Source of the DNA: Tridacna crocea
Lineage: Eukaryota > Mollusca > Bivalvia > Cardiida > Cardiidae
Assembly: GCA_943736015.1 (NCBI GenBank)
Contig: OX031059.1
Location: 54,199,159 to 54,263,158 of the forward strand
Length of the DNA stretch: 64,000 nucleotides
Direction: 5' to 3'
Shown: piece after piece, positions 27,701-31,862 of the stretch
Numbering within the stretch: position 1 is the first letter of the stretch
Layout of the letters: every line of letters starts with the position of its first letter
Notes under the pieces: generated by a model
Told to the model about the DNA's origin: nothing
Database searches by the model: none
Seen by the model: only the letters and a program-made list of their open reading frames with translations
Program-made: the position numbers and the translations under genes

Positions 27701-28846
27701 TTATATGTTTACTTCCGATTTTCGAATTCGGTCTTCGAATTCTTATATCGAACTCCTGTTATGTCAAACTACTTTTGGTGTCCCAAGAGATTTGAGATAA
27801 CGACAGTCAACTGTAGTTGTGAAAGATACTTTAGGAGTTAACCCTTTACCCCATAAGGCTTTCCTATAGTATCTGTAATTGACCCTAAATAACAGCAAGG
27901 ATGAAGCCGTTTCTTATGTGTATGTAACACCTTTCGATAGCATAGAAAACATTGTGACAAAAGGTGAAATTGCTCGTCACGAGCAATTTCACCTTTTGTC
28001 ACAATGTTTTCCAAAGGCTCCTACAAGCAGTGCGTCAAAATGAGTATCAATGGAGTAAAGGGTTAACAGAGTTGCAAGACTAACTTTTTCTATCAGAATC
28101 ATATTTCATATTATCAGGTATATGAGAGGAAAAGTTGGACAGGTGTGTATATGTCTAGGGCCCAAAATGCACGATGCCCTAGGGAGCAAGATGCTGAGTC
28201 TTATAAGATTGATGGAACTGGCTTGGCCTTAGATCTTCAAGAAAGTGAACGACTGTGTAAGTCCAATTTACATGGATATCTTCTACAAATTACTTTGTCC
28301 TAATGACCAATTTTTCTTTGATAATGTTGAAAGATGTGAGGATACTTTTCTGTGATTTTTTTTCTATAAAGCTGTACATATACCATGAAAGCCTTTGCAG
28401 ATATTCAGGTAAATGTGAGATACGATATGGTAGAAAACGTTACTGGAAAAAGGAGAAATTGCTGATTGCCAGCATTTCCTTCCTGTCTCACAAAGCTTTC
28501 AGAAACTTTCTTTGTCAGTGTTGTTAAAATTCTGTAATGTTTAGTAAAATGTAAGAAAAACAGGGGACTTCTCAGAACTGTTTTCTCTGTAGTTTTTCTC
28601 TAACTTCCTTGTTATAAAAGACAATCTTTCCAGATCCATTAAATTTTTCAGTATTTGAATCTTTTTTTTGAAGAGTATTCTACCTTTTCTATTTCAGTTG
28701 ATGACTGTCCCCAGAGATTTGACCCTGGGTCAAACCCATACAGCAAGCCCATTACCTTGTGGGTATTGAGCGGATCCCCACTGTTATCACCATGCAATTT
28801 CCTCATCTCTCTCATGCTGCTTCTTGTGTATAAAGTCCGATCTTAA
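3725..28846 (+). CDS. 14-exon gene for a secreted/GPI-type cysteine-rich protein (DUF7042-7045-like)
   Basis: Fourteen exons with GT/AG junctions join in one frame: 3725-3785, 5513-5711, 10726-10799, 11800-11901, 14207-14419, 16854-16969, 18359-18479, 20119-20344, 20987-21051, 23797-23937, 25363-25608, 26561-26667, 28118-28256, 28698-28846 (1,959 nt, 652 residues). The product has a signal peptide (1-21) and four modules, each opening with a cysteine then G-x-W/Y (C28, C155, C307, C448). Further cysteine-ended strands follow (FKCL, YRCW). Sequons include NHT, NVS, NLT and NET. The tail ends in small residues (SGS, 628-630), a hydrophobic stretch (631-648) and KVRS, as in a GPI signal or a C-terminal anchor. 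From memory this matches uncharacterised extracellular proteins carrying DUF7044, DUF7042, DUF7043 and DUF7045; function unknown. No polyadenylation signal was seen within 150 bp of the stop. Introns hold dozens of MITEs; no exon does. Confidence 0.85.
3786..4479. other. Intron 1, left part without recognised element
   Basis: AT-rich. Around 4305-4400 a segment (AAGTTTCACGAAATTCTGG, then a doubled ATTCTCTTGGA, then GACGGATAG) resembles a diffuse repeat I associate with bivalve genomes. Nothing else is supported. Confidence 0.35.
4480..4708 (-). mobile_element. TFB-B element (-)
   Basis: TTAACCCTTTACTCCATAG to the mirrored end GGGGTAAAGGGTTAA. The hairpin is GGTGAAATTGCTCGT with ACGAGCAATTTCACC. 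Subfamily B differs from A over both arms but shares the termini and the CATTGTGGC stem base. Confidence 0.9.
4991..5226 (+). mobile_element. TFB-A element (+) with a mosaic hairpin
   Basis: Intact left end TTAACCCTTTACCAAACAG, decayed right end (GAAAAAGGATTTAGCTAA). The left stem reads GTGGGAAAAGG as in A, while the right stem reads CCTTTTGCCAC as in B, giving one stem mismatch. Confidence 0.85.
5269..5466. mobile_element. P190 palindromic element, copy 1
   Basis: Nearly perfect 198-bp palindrome opening GGGCCCGTATTCACCAACC and closing with its complement. The centre is TAAACCATCCGGTTTAGCC. It ends 46 bp before exon 2. Other copies are at 9259-9442 and 29304-29505. Confidence 0.9.
5513..5711 (+). 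CDS. Exon 2 (residues 21-87): opens module 1
   Basis: Acceptor TTTTCAATTGTTCCAG|AT; of the nearby AG dinucleotides only this one restores phase 1. It encodes C28-N-F-P then G36-x-W38 and a sequon (NHT) near its end. Donor AC|GTAAGA leaves phase 2. The overlapping frame starting at 5450 is an artefact. Confidence 0.87.
5884..10307. mobile_element. 4.4 kb TIR element filling most of intron 2
   Basis: Terminal inverted repeats of 34 bp with one mismatch: CATATCGAGGGGTCAACGCA at 5884 and the complement of CATATCGAGGGCTCAACGCA ending at 10307. A motif GCAAAACTATTCTAACT recurs at both ends in both orientations (near 5901, 6069, 6089, 6140, 6207; and 9966, 10017, 10040, 10089, 10275), like clustered subterminal transposase sites. 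The interior is AT-rich with no transposase ORF that I recognise (longest reading frame about 92 codons), so it is non-autonomous. It contains a P190 copy. Target duplication is ambiguous (ATAT or TA). Superfamily not assigned. Confidence 0.75.
9259..9442. mobile_element. P190 palindromic element, copy 2 (nested)
   Basis: Opens GGTCGGTATTCACCAATC and closes TTGGTGAATACTGACC; the centre is TTCTGATCTGGCTTAGCC. It lies within the 4.4 kb TIR element, so it inserted later than that element. Confidence 0.85.
10308..10725. other. End of intron 2
   Basis: Contains a decayed TFB-A remnant at about 10438-10600 (GTCCAAATTGAAAACATTTG, AAAGGACAAATGCTG, TACCAGAATCTTGCCC). The polypyrimidine tract and TTTAG acceptor of exon 3 follow. 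Confidence 0.5.
10726..10799 (+). CDS. Exon 3 (residues 87-112)
   Basis: Acceptor ATACTCTTTAG|G in phase 2, donor ATGG|GTAACT leaving phase 1. It encodes CFYCLDVLWRTPNVLQTRMG. This aligns with exon 9 (CFDIVSRHHSIVRYRVG): both show C-x-D-hydrophobic, a mid R, and a closing R-x-G. Confidence 0.82.
10800..11293. other. Intron 3, no element recognised
   Basis: No family repeat or gene is seen in this stretch. The open frame running over exon 3 into the intron (10758-11060) is not the coding frame. Confidence 0.4.
11294..11732 (+). mobile_element. TFB-A element (+), split by a second TFB
   Basis: The outer copy runs from TTAACTAATTACCAAACAAC to GGTAAAGGGTTAA. Its right hairpin side is interrupted after CCCACAATGTTC by a complete second element and resumes with AAGGCTTAG. 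Without the insert it is about 214 bp. Confidence 0.92.
11447..11675 (-). mobile_element. TFB-A element (-), nested, with TTAA target duplication
   Basis: Element 11451-11671 begins CCCTTTACCGCACAATGC and ends GTAAAGGG, flanked by TTAA at 11447-11450 and 11672-11675. Removing it with one TTAA restores the expected outer sequence across the site. This is the clearest evidence in the window that the family duplicates TTAA, the piggyBac hallmark, along with its CCC...GGG ends. Confidence 0.93.
11800..11901 (+). CDS. Exon 4 (residues 112-146)
   Basis: Acceptor TTTTACTTACAG|GC in phase 1; donor TTCA|GTAAGT leaving phase 1. It begins G-S-C, carries the sequon NVS and the cysteine of SRSCPGV. It corresponds to exon 10 by position and phase. 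Confidence 0.83.
11959..12187 (+). mobile_element. TFB-A element (+)
   Basis: Full-length 229-bp copy with GTCCAAATTGAAAGCATTTG in the long arm and an intact hairpin core. The right stem base has changed to CCCACAGTAATTTC, so the outer stem is broken. Confidence 0.9.
12392..12624 (-). mobile_element. TFB-A element (-)
   Basis: Starts TTAATATCCCTTTACCACAC and ends ATGTGGTAAAGGGTTGT, so its right TTAA has mutated. Hairpin GGAGAAAATGCTGGT with AACAGCATTTTCTCC. Confidence 0.88.
12672..12908 (-). mobile_element. TFB-A element (-)
   Basis: TTAACCCTTTACAACACAAT to TCTGGTAAGGGGGGTTAA. Its right TTAA (12905-12908) also serves as the left end of the next copy. Confidence 0.9.
12905..13208 (+). mobile_element. 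TFB-A element (+) with a duplicated long arm
   Basis: About 304 bp because a 77-bp piece of the long arm occurs twice (about 12934-13010 and 13011-13087, each starting TTAGACTGGTCG and ending GTATCAATGA). The hairpin is damaged on the left side (AGAAGAGAAAAATTATGC). Confidence 0.88.
13338..13402. repeat. Short palindrome TTTTGACCCAGGTCAGC
   Basis: TTTTGACCCAGGTCAGCATG and its partner AGCTGACCTGGGCCAATA flank a GCGCAAACTGCGC centre. A related copy lies at 52907-52970 (CGACCCATGTCAGC) and a decayed one near 24640. Confidence 0.65.
13414..13528 (+). mobile_element. TFB-A deletion derivative lacking the hairpin
   Basis: Only 115 bp. Both TTAA ends are present, but the long arm (ATGACAAAATAAAAGTAACA) runs straight into the short arm (GGGTCGTCAAAAGCAGG). 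The central palindrome and its flanks are missing. Confidence 0.9.
13920..14148 (+). mobile_element. TFB-B element (+)
   Basis: 229 bp, TTAACCCTTTAACCCATAAG to GGAGTAAAGGGTTAA. Stem GTGGCAAAAGGTGAAATTGC with its complement ending CCACAGTG. It lies about 58 bp upstream of exon 5. Confidence 0.92.
14207..14419 (+). CDS. Exon 5 (residues 146-217): opens module 2
   Basis: Acceptor TTTATTTCAG|GA, donor AGGC|GTATGA, both phase 1. It encodes C155 followed by E-G161-V-Y163 and the pattern ICDNQDSQIRACQDPG, then YAKCRD. This arrangement resembles the region I know as DUF7042. It corresponds to exon 11. Confidence 0.87.
14445..14672 (-). mobile_element. TFB-C element (-), 25 bp after a splice donor
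   Basis: TTAACTCTTTCCCAAACAAG to GGGAAAGGGTTAA. Hairpin GGAGAAATTGCTCAT with ACGAGCAATTTCTCC. Subfamily C shares the stem base with A and the GCTCG tip with B. Confidence 0.9.
14676..14895 (+). mobile_element. TFB-A element (+), decayed
   Basis: Starts TTAACCAGACTACAAAATTT; the hairpin right side has decayed to TCAACATTTTCATATTC. It lies three bases after the preceding C copy. Confidence 0.65.
15057..15285 (+). mobile_element. TFB-A element (+)
   Basis: Left terminus mutated (TACTCATTACCAAATGAC); right end GTGGTAAAGGGTTAA intact. The stem has several mismatches (GGAAAAAATGCTGG against CAAGCATTTTCTC). Confidence 0.85.
15286..15582. other. Intron 5 segment without recognised element
   Basis: AT-rich sequence between two TFB copies. 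A short inverted pair AACCATG/CCATGG type around 15375-15405 may be chance. Confidence 0.35.
15583..15785 (-). mobile_element. TFB-C element (-) with a private compensatory change
   Basis: TTAACCCTTTCCCAAACAAG to GGAAAGTGTTAA. Both hairpin sides (15657-15686) carry a change unique to this copy: AAACTGCTCGT on the left and ACGAGCAGTTT on the right, where relatives have AAATTGC and GCAATTT. Confidence 0.9.
16127..16355 (-). mobile_element. TFB-A element (-)
   Basis: TTAACCCATTACCACAGAAT to GGTAATGAGTTAA. It belongs to a subgroup with TTAACCCATTACC and GGTAATGRGTTAA ends, which recurs at 16462, 18567, 30337 and 32305. Confidence 0.9.
16462..16690 (-). mobile_element. TFB-A element (-)
   Basis: Same CCCATTACC end subgroup as its neighbour 107 bp to the left. 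Hairpin nearly perfect, with one tip mismatch (CTGGTAACCAAC). Confidence 0.92.
16854..16969 (+). CDS. Exon 6 (residues 217-255)
   Basis: Acceptor ATCATTATTTACAG|AG in phase 1; donor TTG|GTGAGT leaving phase 0. It encodes YQCYGTWFAVRSG and closes RERFKCL. It aligns with exon 12 (LTCVGFWM ... SYRCW): C-x-G-x-W early and an aromatic-x-C at the end. Confidence 0.85.
17066..17279 (+). mobile_element. TFB element (+), A/C mosaic ends
   Basis: CTTTTCCCAAATGG and GGGAAAGGGTTAA ends look like C, while the hairpin tip looks like A. The right hairpin side is lost after GCTGGTCTAATG. Its right TTAA is shared with the next copy. Confidence 0.82.
17276..17496 (+). mobile_element. TFB-A element (+)
   Basis: Middle of a chain of three. 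Left terminus decayed (TTAAGAAACGAC). Hairpin AAGGTGAAAATGCTGGTTAA with AACAGCATTTTCTCCTGTTC. Confidence 0.82.
17493..17767 (-). mobile_element. TFB-A element (-), expanded
   Basis: Third of the chain, sharing TTAA with the previous copy. The right arm contains an extra partial hairpin-side duplicate (AATTTCTCCTTTTCTCAC near 17628), lengthening it to 275 bp. Confidence 0.75.
17809..17989. mobile_element. TFB element with two short arms (symmetric)
   Basis: Both flanks of the hairpin are short arms: CACAACCTGGAGTTTTAATG with GACCCTGAAGAAGAAGCC at the left, and GGCTTC ... GGGTCATTAAAAGTCGTG at the right. The whole 181 bp is therefore close to one palindrome. Confidence 0.85.
18083..18313 (-). 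mobile_element. TFB-A element (-)
   Basis: TTAACCCTTTACCAGAAACT to TCTGGTAAAGGGTAAA. The right stem has decayed (CATTTTCTTGTTTTCCAAC). It ends 45 bp before exon 7. Confidence 0.88.
18359..18479 (+). CDS. Exon 7 (residues 256-296)
   Basis: Acceptor ACTGTTATTTTCAG|ATG in phase 0; donor AGAA|GTAAGC leaving phase 1. It encodes RWVMSRFADCKKL, which parallels exon 13 (GVYMSRAQNARC). The in-frame ATG at its start is internal, not an initiation site. Confidence 0.85.
18567..18795 (+). mobile_element. TFB-A element (+)
   Basis: TTAACCCATTAGCAAACGAC to GGTAATGGGTTAA. The stem base reads AACAGTGTGTGAAAAGGAG on the left against CCTTTTCCCACAATG on the right. Confidence 0.9.
18841..19263. mobile_element. 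G430 element, copy 1
   Basis: About 420 bp ending in a hairpin: GGTGAAAGATCGAAATTTAT and its complement at 19238-19259 enclose a smaller inverted pair (CGGTAATATTTTTACTCATG). It includes ATGACGTCAT at about 18968. The second copy is at 23202-23766. Confidence 0.75.
19320..19438 (-). mobile_element. TFB-A right half only
   Basis: Begins inside the hairpin (CTGCATTTTCTCCTTTTCCC) and ends GTTTGGTAAAGAGTAAG. The left half is missing. Confidence 0.8.
19658..19704 (+). repeat. (GAT)n microsatellite
   Basis: Imperfect GAT repeat (GATGATGATGTTGATGATTA then GATGATGATGATGATGG), followed by a short ATCATCATC run. Confidence 0.85.
19832..20059 (+). mobile_element. TFB-C element (+)
   Basis: TTAACCCTTTCCCAAATGAC to GGGAAAGAGTTAA. 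Hairpin GAAATTGCTCGTTACGAGCA, perfect at the tip. It ends 59 bp before exon 8. Confidence 0.9.
20119..20344 (+). CDS. Exon 8 (residues 296-371): opens module 3
   Basis: Acceptor CTTTTATTACAACAG|TT in phase 1; donor CGATG|GTAAGT leaving phase 2, the same phases as exon 2. It encodes C307-S-L-P, the sequon NLT, then G315-K-W317, matching C28-N-F-P ... G-E-W in exon 2. A second sequon is NET. Confidence 0.87.
20416..20607. mobile_element. L190 palindromic element, copy 1
   Basis: Terminal inverted repeats CAGAGCTCTAGATAAGAG and the complement of CTCTATCTCTAGCTCTG surround a central palindrome ACCCTATGTTGTGGGTACTC. A full copy lies at 63057-63248 and a half copy at 54609-54707. Confidence 0.85.
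20723..20813 (+). mobile_element. TFB-A right half only
   Basis: AGGCAGGATTTTCTCCTCTT, then AAAGTCTGGATTGTGTGATA AAGAATTAA in two pieces; the left half is absent. Confidence 0.7.
20987..21051 (+). CDS. Exon 9 (residues 371-393)
   Basis: Acceptor TTGTTCTATTTCAG|T in phase 2; donor GTGG|GTAAGT leaving phase 1. It encodes CEVDFTCFDIVSRHHSIVRY. Its length (65 nt) and phases match exon 3 (74 nt). Confidence 0.85.
21170..21296 (+). mobile_element. TFB-A remnant (+)
   Basis: GAAGGGTAGAAAACTTTGTG, a left stem GGAGAAAATGCTGGTAACC, then a jump to TCAATGTTTTCAGAAGC. The right stem side is deleted. It abuts the next copy at its TTAA. Confidence 0.7.
21293..21521 (-). mobile_element. TFB-A element (-)
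   Basis: Full length, TTAACCCATTACCACACAAT to GGTAAAGAGTTAA. Stem base AACACTGTGGG pairs with CCCACAGTGTT: a compensated change from the family CATTGTGGG/CCCACAATG. Confidence 0.92.
21668..21897 (+). mobile_element. TFB-A element (+)
   Basis: TTAATCCTTTACTAAACAAC to AGTAAAAAGTTAA. The long arm belongs to the variant containing TTCAGTGTGGCTCAGATGG. Confidence 0.9.
22500..22605 (+). mobile_element. SINE 3' body fragment
   Basis: TTTTGTGGGAAAGCAGTCAA, then TAGCTATGAAAGAGTGTTGT, matches the body of the SINE at 44497. The tRNA-like head is absent. Confidence 0.55.
22716..22765. repeat. P56 palindrome copy
   Basis: ACATCAGACTGCATTTTTTG with GTGCAGTCTGATCTTGATCT; the left outer arm is decayed. 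Confidence 0.75.
22870..23098 (+). mobile_element. TFB-A element (+)
   Basis: TTAACTATTTACCAGACGAC to GGTAAAGAGTTAC. Stem base AACATCGTCGG pairs with CCTACGATGTT, another nearly compensated private change. Confidence 0.9.
23202..23766. mobile_element. G430 element, copy 2 with internal duplication
   Basis: Same element as 18841-19263 but enlarged by a roughly 156-bp tandem duplication (23334-23489 and 23490-23642, each starting CGTCATATACC). The terminal hairpin lies immediately before exon 10. Confidence 0.8.
23797..23937 (+). CDS. Exon 10 (residues 393-440)
   Basis: Acceptor TATTTTCTTACAG|GT in phase 1; donor ATAT|GTATGT leaving phase 1. It encodes GKPYQYQTVLQQTDPEG and REACSWTAFTF. The G430 element ends about 30 bp before it. 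Confidence 0.83.
24192..24407 (+). mobile_element. TFB-B element (+)
   Basis: Left end truncated to TTAAGACATTTCTAAGG; right end GGAGTAAAGGGTTAA intact. Stem GTGACTAAAGG against CCTTTTGCCAC is mismatched at its base. Confidence 0.88.
24408..24852. other. Intron 10 segment
   Basis: AT-rich. A weak palindrome (TTTTGACCCGGTCAGCCGG then GGTCAGATATCC near 24640-24680) resembles the element at 13338. No gene. Confidence 0.35.
24853..25013 (+). mobile_element. TFB-A remnant (+)
   Basis: CACCCTTTACCAGACAACG, then a shortened long arm with an internal deletion (AAAGCACAATGCAGACAAG) and a decayed hairpin. Confidence 0.7.
25014..25242 (+). mobile_element. TFB-A element (+)
   Basis: TTAACTCTTTACCAAACAAC to GTGGAAAAGAGTTAA. 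The hairpin is intact except CTTTTTCCTACAGTG on the right. It ends 120 bp before exon 11. Confidence 0.9.
25363..25608 (+). CDS. Exon 11 (residues 440-522): opens module 4
   Basis: Acceptor TTGAAATTCTATATAG|TG, donor TATG|GTATGT, both phase 1 like exon 5. It encodes PVPCPIAGRYSFTQYPASD with C448 and G452-R-Y454, then IACRNWVTEFKSCSD and YCESVDY. The frame upstream of the acceptor is open by chance. Confidence 0.87.
25740..25975 (+). mobile_element. SINE body, diverged copy
   Basis: ATTGCAACAGAATTTACTAA, then TTGTGAAGAATCGTTGG, aligns by eye with 44605-44735. The head is decayed. Confidence 0.5.
26257..26485 (-). mobile_element. TFB-A element (-)
   Basis: TTAACCCTTTACCAAACAAT to GTGGTAAAGGGTTAA, 229 bp. 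It ends 76 bp before exon 12. Confidence 0.92.
26561..26667 (+). CDS. Exon 12 (residues 522-557)
   Basis: Acceptor TTTTTTTTATTTGTAG|AT in phase 1; donor TGCTGG|GTACAC leaving phase 0, matching exon 6. It encodes LTCVGFWMEDMKSYLVTWDE and ends SYRCW. Confidence 0.83.
26772..26996 (+). mobile_element. TFB-A element (+)
   Basis: Left end decayed (TATTCCCACATGGC); right end GTGGTAAAGGGTTAA. The left stem has GGAGACTAGCTGG, breaking the tip. Confidence 0.82.
27231..27288. repeat. P56 palindrome copy
   Basis: CTATGTAGATCACAGTTTAT and ACTGCACA at the left with TGTGCAGTCTGATCTTTG, TCTACACTG at the right; left arm partly mutated. Confidence 0.75.
27289..27837. other. Intron 12 segment, no gene
   Basis: TA-rich, with several direct repeats of a TTATGTCGAA-like motif (27318, 27450, 27765), a pattern I cannot assign. 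Confidence 0.4.
27838..28066 (+). mobile_element. TFB-B element (+), 51 bp before exon 13
   Basis: TTAACCCTTTACCCCATAAG to GGAGTAAAGGGTTAA. Stem GTGACAAAAGGTG pairs perfectly with CACCTTTTGTCAC, a compensated change from GTGGCAAAAGG. Confidence 0.93.
28118..28256 (+). CDS. Exon 13 (residues 558-604)
   Basis: Acceptor TTCATATTATCAG|GTA in phase 0; donor CTGT|GTAAGT leaving phase 1, as in exon 7. It encodes TGVYMSRAQNARCPREQ and ESERLC. The nearest TFB copy ends only 51 bp upstream, so the branch point probably lies in between. Confidence 0.85.
28385..28553 (+). mobile_element. TFB-A remnant (+)
   Basis: CATGAAAGCCTTTGCAGATA, stem AAAGGAGAAATTGCTGATTG with GCCAGCATTTCCTTCCTG, and tail AATGTTTAGTAAAATG. 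Confidence 0.6.
28698..28846 (+). CDS. Exon 14 (residues 604-652): C-terminal anchor
   Basis: Acceptor CTTTTCTATTTCAG|TT in phase 1; stop TAA at 28844-28846. It encodes DDCPQRFDPGSNPYSKP, then SGS, a hydrophobic run to V647 and YKVRS. The small-residue triplet followed by a hydrophobic tail fits a GPI-attachment signal; a short C-terminal membrane segment is the alternative. Confidence 0.85.
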
Positions 28847-29009
28847 ACTGACATTCCAGCATATTTGATCTGTGTTAACATTCCATATAATTTACTTATT
28901 CTGGACATAATTCTTTACCAGGGGACAAAAAGAAAAACTGGCAGATTACAGATTAGATATTGCCCAAATTGTTCGGATTTGTCTTTTAAAATGATTCAAA
29001 ATATCATGA

Positions 29010-29238
29010 TTAACCCTTTACCAAACAAACCCTTGTTTTTACGACTTTGAGATAGAAGCCTTTTGAAAAAACATTGTGGGAAAAGGAGAAAATGCAGGTA
29101 ATCACCATTTTGTCCTTTTCAGTCAGTATTTTATACCCTTCACAAAACATATTACAAATTTCAGTAATTTTTATTTTGTCATCTGTAAATGCTATCAATT
29201 GGAGGAGTCTAAAATTTTGCTGTTTGGTAAAGAGTTAA
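29010..29238 (-). mobile_element. TFB-A element (-)
   Basis: TTAACCCTTTACCAAACAAA to TTTGGTAAAGAGTTAA. Right stem decayed (CACCATTTTGTCCTTTTCAG). First element beyond the stop codon. Confidence 0.88.
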
Positions 29239-29303
29239 GGGTGAAAATGCTGACTACCAGCATTTCTTTTATACTGTGATTTTCAAAAGCAGTTTTTCTA
29301 TCA

Positions 29304-29505
29304 GGGGCCATAATTATTCACCAACCATTCCTAAGAACGTTCTTTGTCTTATTCTCCAGAATTTCCTACCTTTGTAAGTAACACAAGTTCTGATTGGCTA
29401 AACCATTCGGTTTAGCCAATCAGAAGTTGTGTTACTTACAAATTTAGTAAACCTTTGAGAATAAGACAAAGAATATTCTCAAGAATGGTTGGTGAATACG
29501 GGCCC
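29304..29505. mobile_element. P190 palindromic element, copy 3
   Basis: GGGGCCATAATTATTCACC to GGTTGGTGAATACGGGCCC, with the centre TAAACCATTCGGTTTAGCC as in copy 1. Confidence 0.88.
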
Positions 29506-29831
29506 AGGTTGACATGAGCTCATTTGGTAAAGGGTTTTTTCACATAAAATACTTATTTTATTTTGTATAAGATATTTGATACATGGGTTTTCCATTTGCA
29601 CAAGGACCAATCTGTTATGACATTCCAAGTATATCTAGAATGCAATATAATTAACCTGGTGAGTGCTATACTATGAATGTATCATAATTTTATTAAGGCA
29701 TTGAAAAGGATAGATTGCGCGGGATGTGTTCCATGTTTTCGGCAGATTGATGTTGATACACTGTATAAAGAGGTGTATTTATGCTGAGTGATTTAAAGCC
29801 TTTATGAAACAAATCAATGTTTCAATGGCTT

Positions 29832-30007
29832 TTGAAAACATTGTGGTTGAAGGAGGAAATGCTGGTAATCTTTTCTCCTTTTTCCACAATGTTCTCTATC
29901 TTTACAGATACGAACTCTTATCACTTTAGCAAGGGAAAAAGTAACCTACAAAAAATCTAAACTTGCTTTCAAGTGCTTTCAAGTTTGTTTTCAGGTAAAG
30001 AATTTAA
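29832..30007 (-). mobile_element. TFB-A remnant (-)
   Basis: AAAACATTGTGGTTGAAGGA, hairpin GGAAATGCTGG with ATCTTTTCTCC, tail CAGGTAAAGAATTTAAC. The tip is deleted. Confidence 0.65.
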
Positions 30008-30068
30008 CAGTGAAATTTAGATACAGGTTAATTATGCTAGTATTGATCAGGGTTTAATCACTCTTTGT

Positions 30069-30302
30069 CTAACCCATTACCACACAATCCCTACTTTTGA
30101 TAACCCTGAAAAAGAAGCCTTTAGAAAACGCTGTGGGAAAAGGAGAAAATGCTGGTAATCAGCAATTTCTCCTTTCCACAATGTTTTCTACCCTTAAAAA
30201 AACAAAATTTAAATTTTCAGTCACTTTTATTTTGTCGTATGTAAAATTTAATGCTTTCGATTTGGACATGCCAAAGATTTTGTCATTTGGTAATGAGTCA
30301 AA
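30069..30302 (-). mobile_element. TFB-A element (-)
   Basis: CTAACCCATTACCACACAAT to TTTGGTAATGAGTCAA, with both TTAA ends point-mutated. Confidence 0.88.
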
Positions 30303-30336
30303 TAGATTTTTTGGAGAAATATAAAATGACCTGATA

Positions 30337-30565
30337 TTAACCCATTACCACACAATCCCTACTTTTGACGCTCCTGAGAAAGAAGCCTTTAGAAAACATT
30401 GTGGGAAAAGGAGAAAATGCTGGTAACCAGCATTTTCTCCTTTTCCCTCAATGCTTTCTACCCAATCCAAATCTATTTTCAATTTTTGATTCATATTTAT
30501 GTTGTTGTCTGCAAATGCTTTCAAATTAGACATGTCTAATATTTTGTGAAATGGTAAAGAGTTAG
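30337..30565 (-). mobile_element. TFB-A element (-)
   Basis: TTAACCCATTACCACACAAT to AATGGTAAAGAGTTAG. Hairpin perfect to CCCTCAATGC on the right. Confidence 0.9.
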
Positions 30566-31445
30566 GGACTATTGCTTTTGACACATTTAGTAGTTATTGT
30601 CTTTTTTCAACGATCACTTTATCAGACTTTATCGAATTGAAGCACAAAGCACATTATGTTTTGAGGTACTTTTAACTTTCAGAGAAAAGGAAAAAAATTC
30701 AAATAGAACTGGAGTAAGTAAATCGGCAAACGACTAGTAATATGTGTACTTCAAAACTGTGCATTTATAGATTAAAGACTTACTTACAGAAAGAAGGGAT
30801 ACACGAAGCATTCACAAATAATGAAGTTATGTGTCAGTTTAAACTCGCCTTTATAACCAGCCAGAAAAGTGGAATTTAGGGCCGAAGCCTTTTCGTGATC
30901 TTACTAATTTGTGTGGTTACAATCTTGTTGACAACAAGGAAATTTATCCAAATATTTTGTAAATAGTCTTTTTTTTTTACTTTTCAATTTGTATATTATA
31001 TGTAAAAAATAAGTATGTAAATTGTGAGTTTTCATATGTATATATTTCTACCATCACTTTTTATATACTGTTTGTCCTTCAATCATATTTTTCTCCTGCA
31101 TTCATGATCATTTCAGCTTTTTTATATAACATTTTAACTTTTATCATTTGTACTTACTTGTAGCGTAAGTAAATGCCATTCATCTGTAAACAATGTTGCA
31201 AAAGAAAGTGATGCTACAAAACAAAACAATTCAAAATTATGGAAGACTATATTGTAGGGTTAGAGCATAGTCCTTACTCATCAGAGATGTATGCCTTTAT
31301 TTACTCTGACAGGCCAGGGGTCATCCTGTGGAACATATCTGATCAAAAAGTGGGAACTGGTGAAGGTTTTCAGAAAACAACAATTGAAATCGAATTATCA
31401 GCATGATTTGTAAGAACTTGTTGCCCAATCGAAGTAAATTTAATC

Positions 31446-31607
31446 AGTTGACCCTTTACCAATCCTAAGTTTTAACAACTCTTAGACGGAAAGCTTTTGA
31501 AAACATTATCTAGTTACCAGCATTTTCTTCCTTTCCCGCAACGTTTTCTGCACAATTAACGGCAAGTTCTTTTATTTGAGCCACCTTTGGTATGCCATCT
31601 GCAAGAG
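31446..31607 (-). mobile_element. TFB-A remnant (-), cut by the next copy
   Basis: GACCCTTTACCAATCCTAAG, hairpin TAGTTACCAGCATTTTCTTC without its left stem, arm ending CCATCTGCAAGAG. The last bases fuse to the next element without a TTAA. Confidence 0.65.
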
Positions 31608-31829
31608 CTTACCACACAATCCCTACTTTTGACGCCCCTTAGAAAGAAGCCTTTTGAAAACACTGTAGGAAAAGGAGAAAATGCTGGTAACCAGCATTTT
31701 CTCCTTTTCCCACAGTGTTTTCTACCCTTCCCAGAACAAATTTCAATTTTTCAGTCACCTTTATTTTGTCGTCTGCATTTGGTTTCAATTTGGACCAGTG
31801 TAAAATTTTCTCGTGTGGTAAAGAGTTAA
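31605..31829 (-). mobile_element. TFB-A element (-)
   Basis: Left end reduced to GCTTACCACACAATCCC; right end GGTAAAGAGTTAA. Stem base AACACTGTAGG against CCCACAGTGTT. Confidence 0.88.
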
Positions 31830-31862
31830 GAGGTAAAAATGACAAATTCAACTTTGTTAAAG

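Larger units (their letters stand above)
29506..31445. other. Intergenic block downstream of the 14-exon gene
   Basis: Holds three TFB copies (listed separately) in otherwise unassigned AT-rich sequence, including 30566-31445, where no repeat or gene was recognised. Confidence 0.4.
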
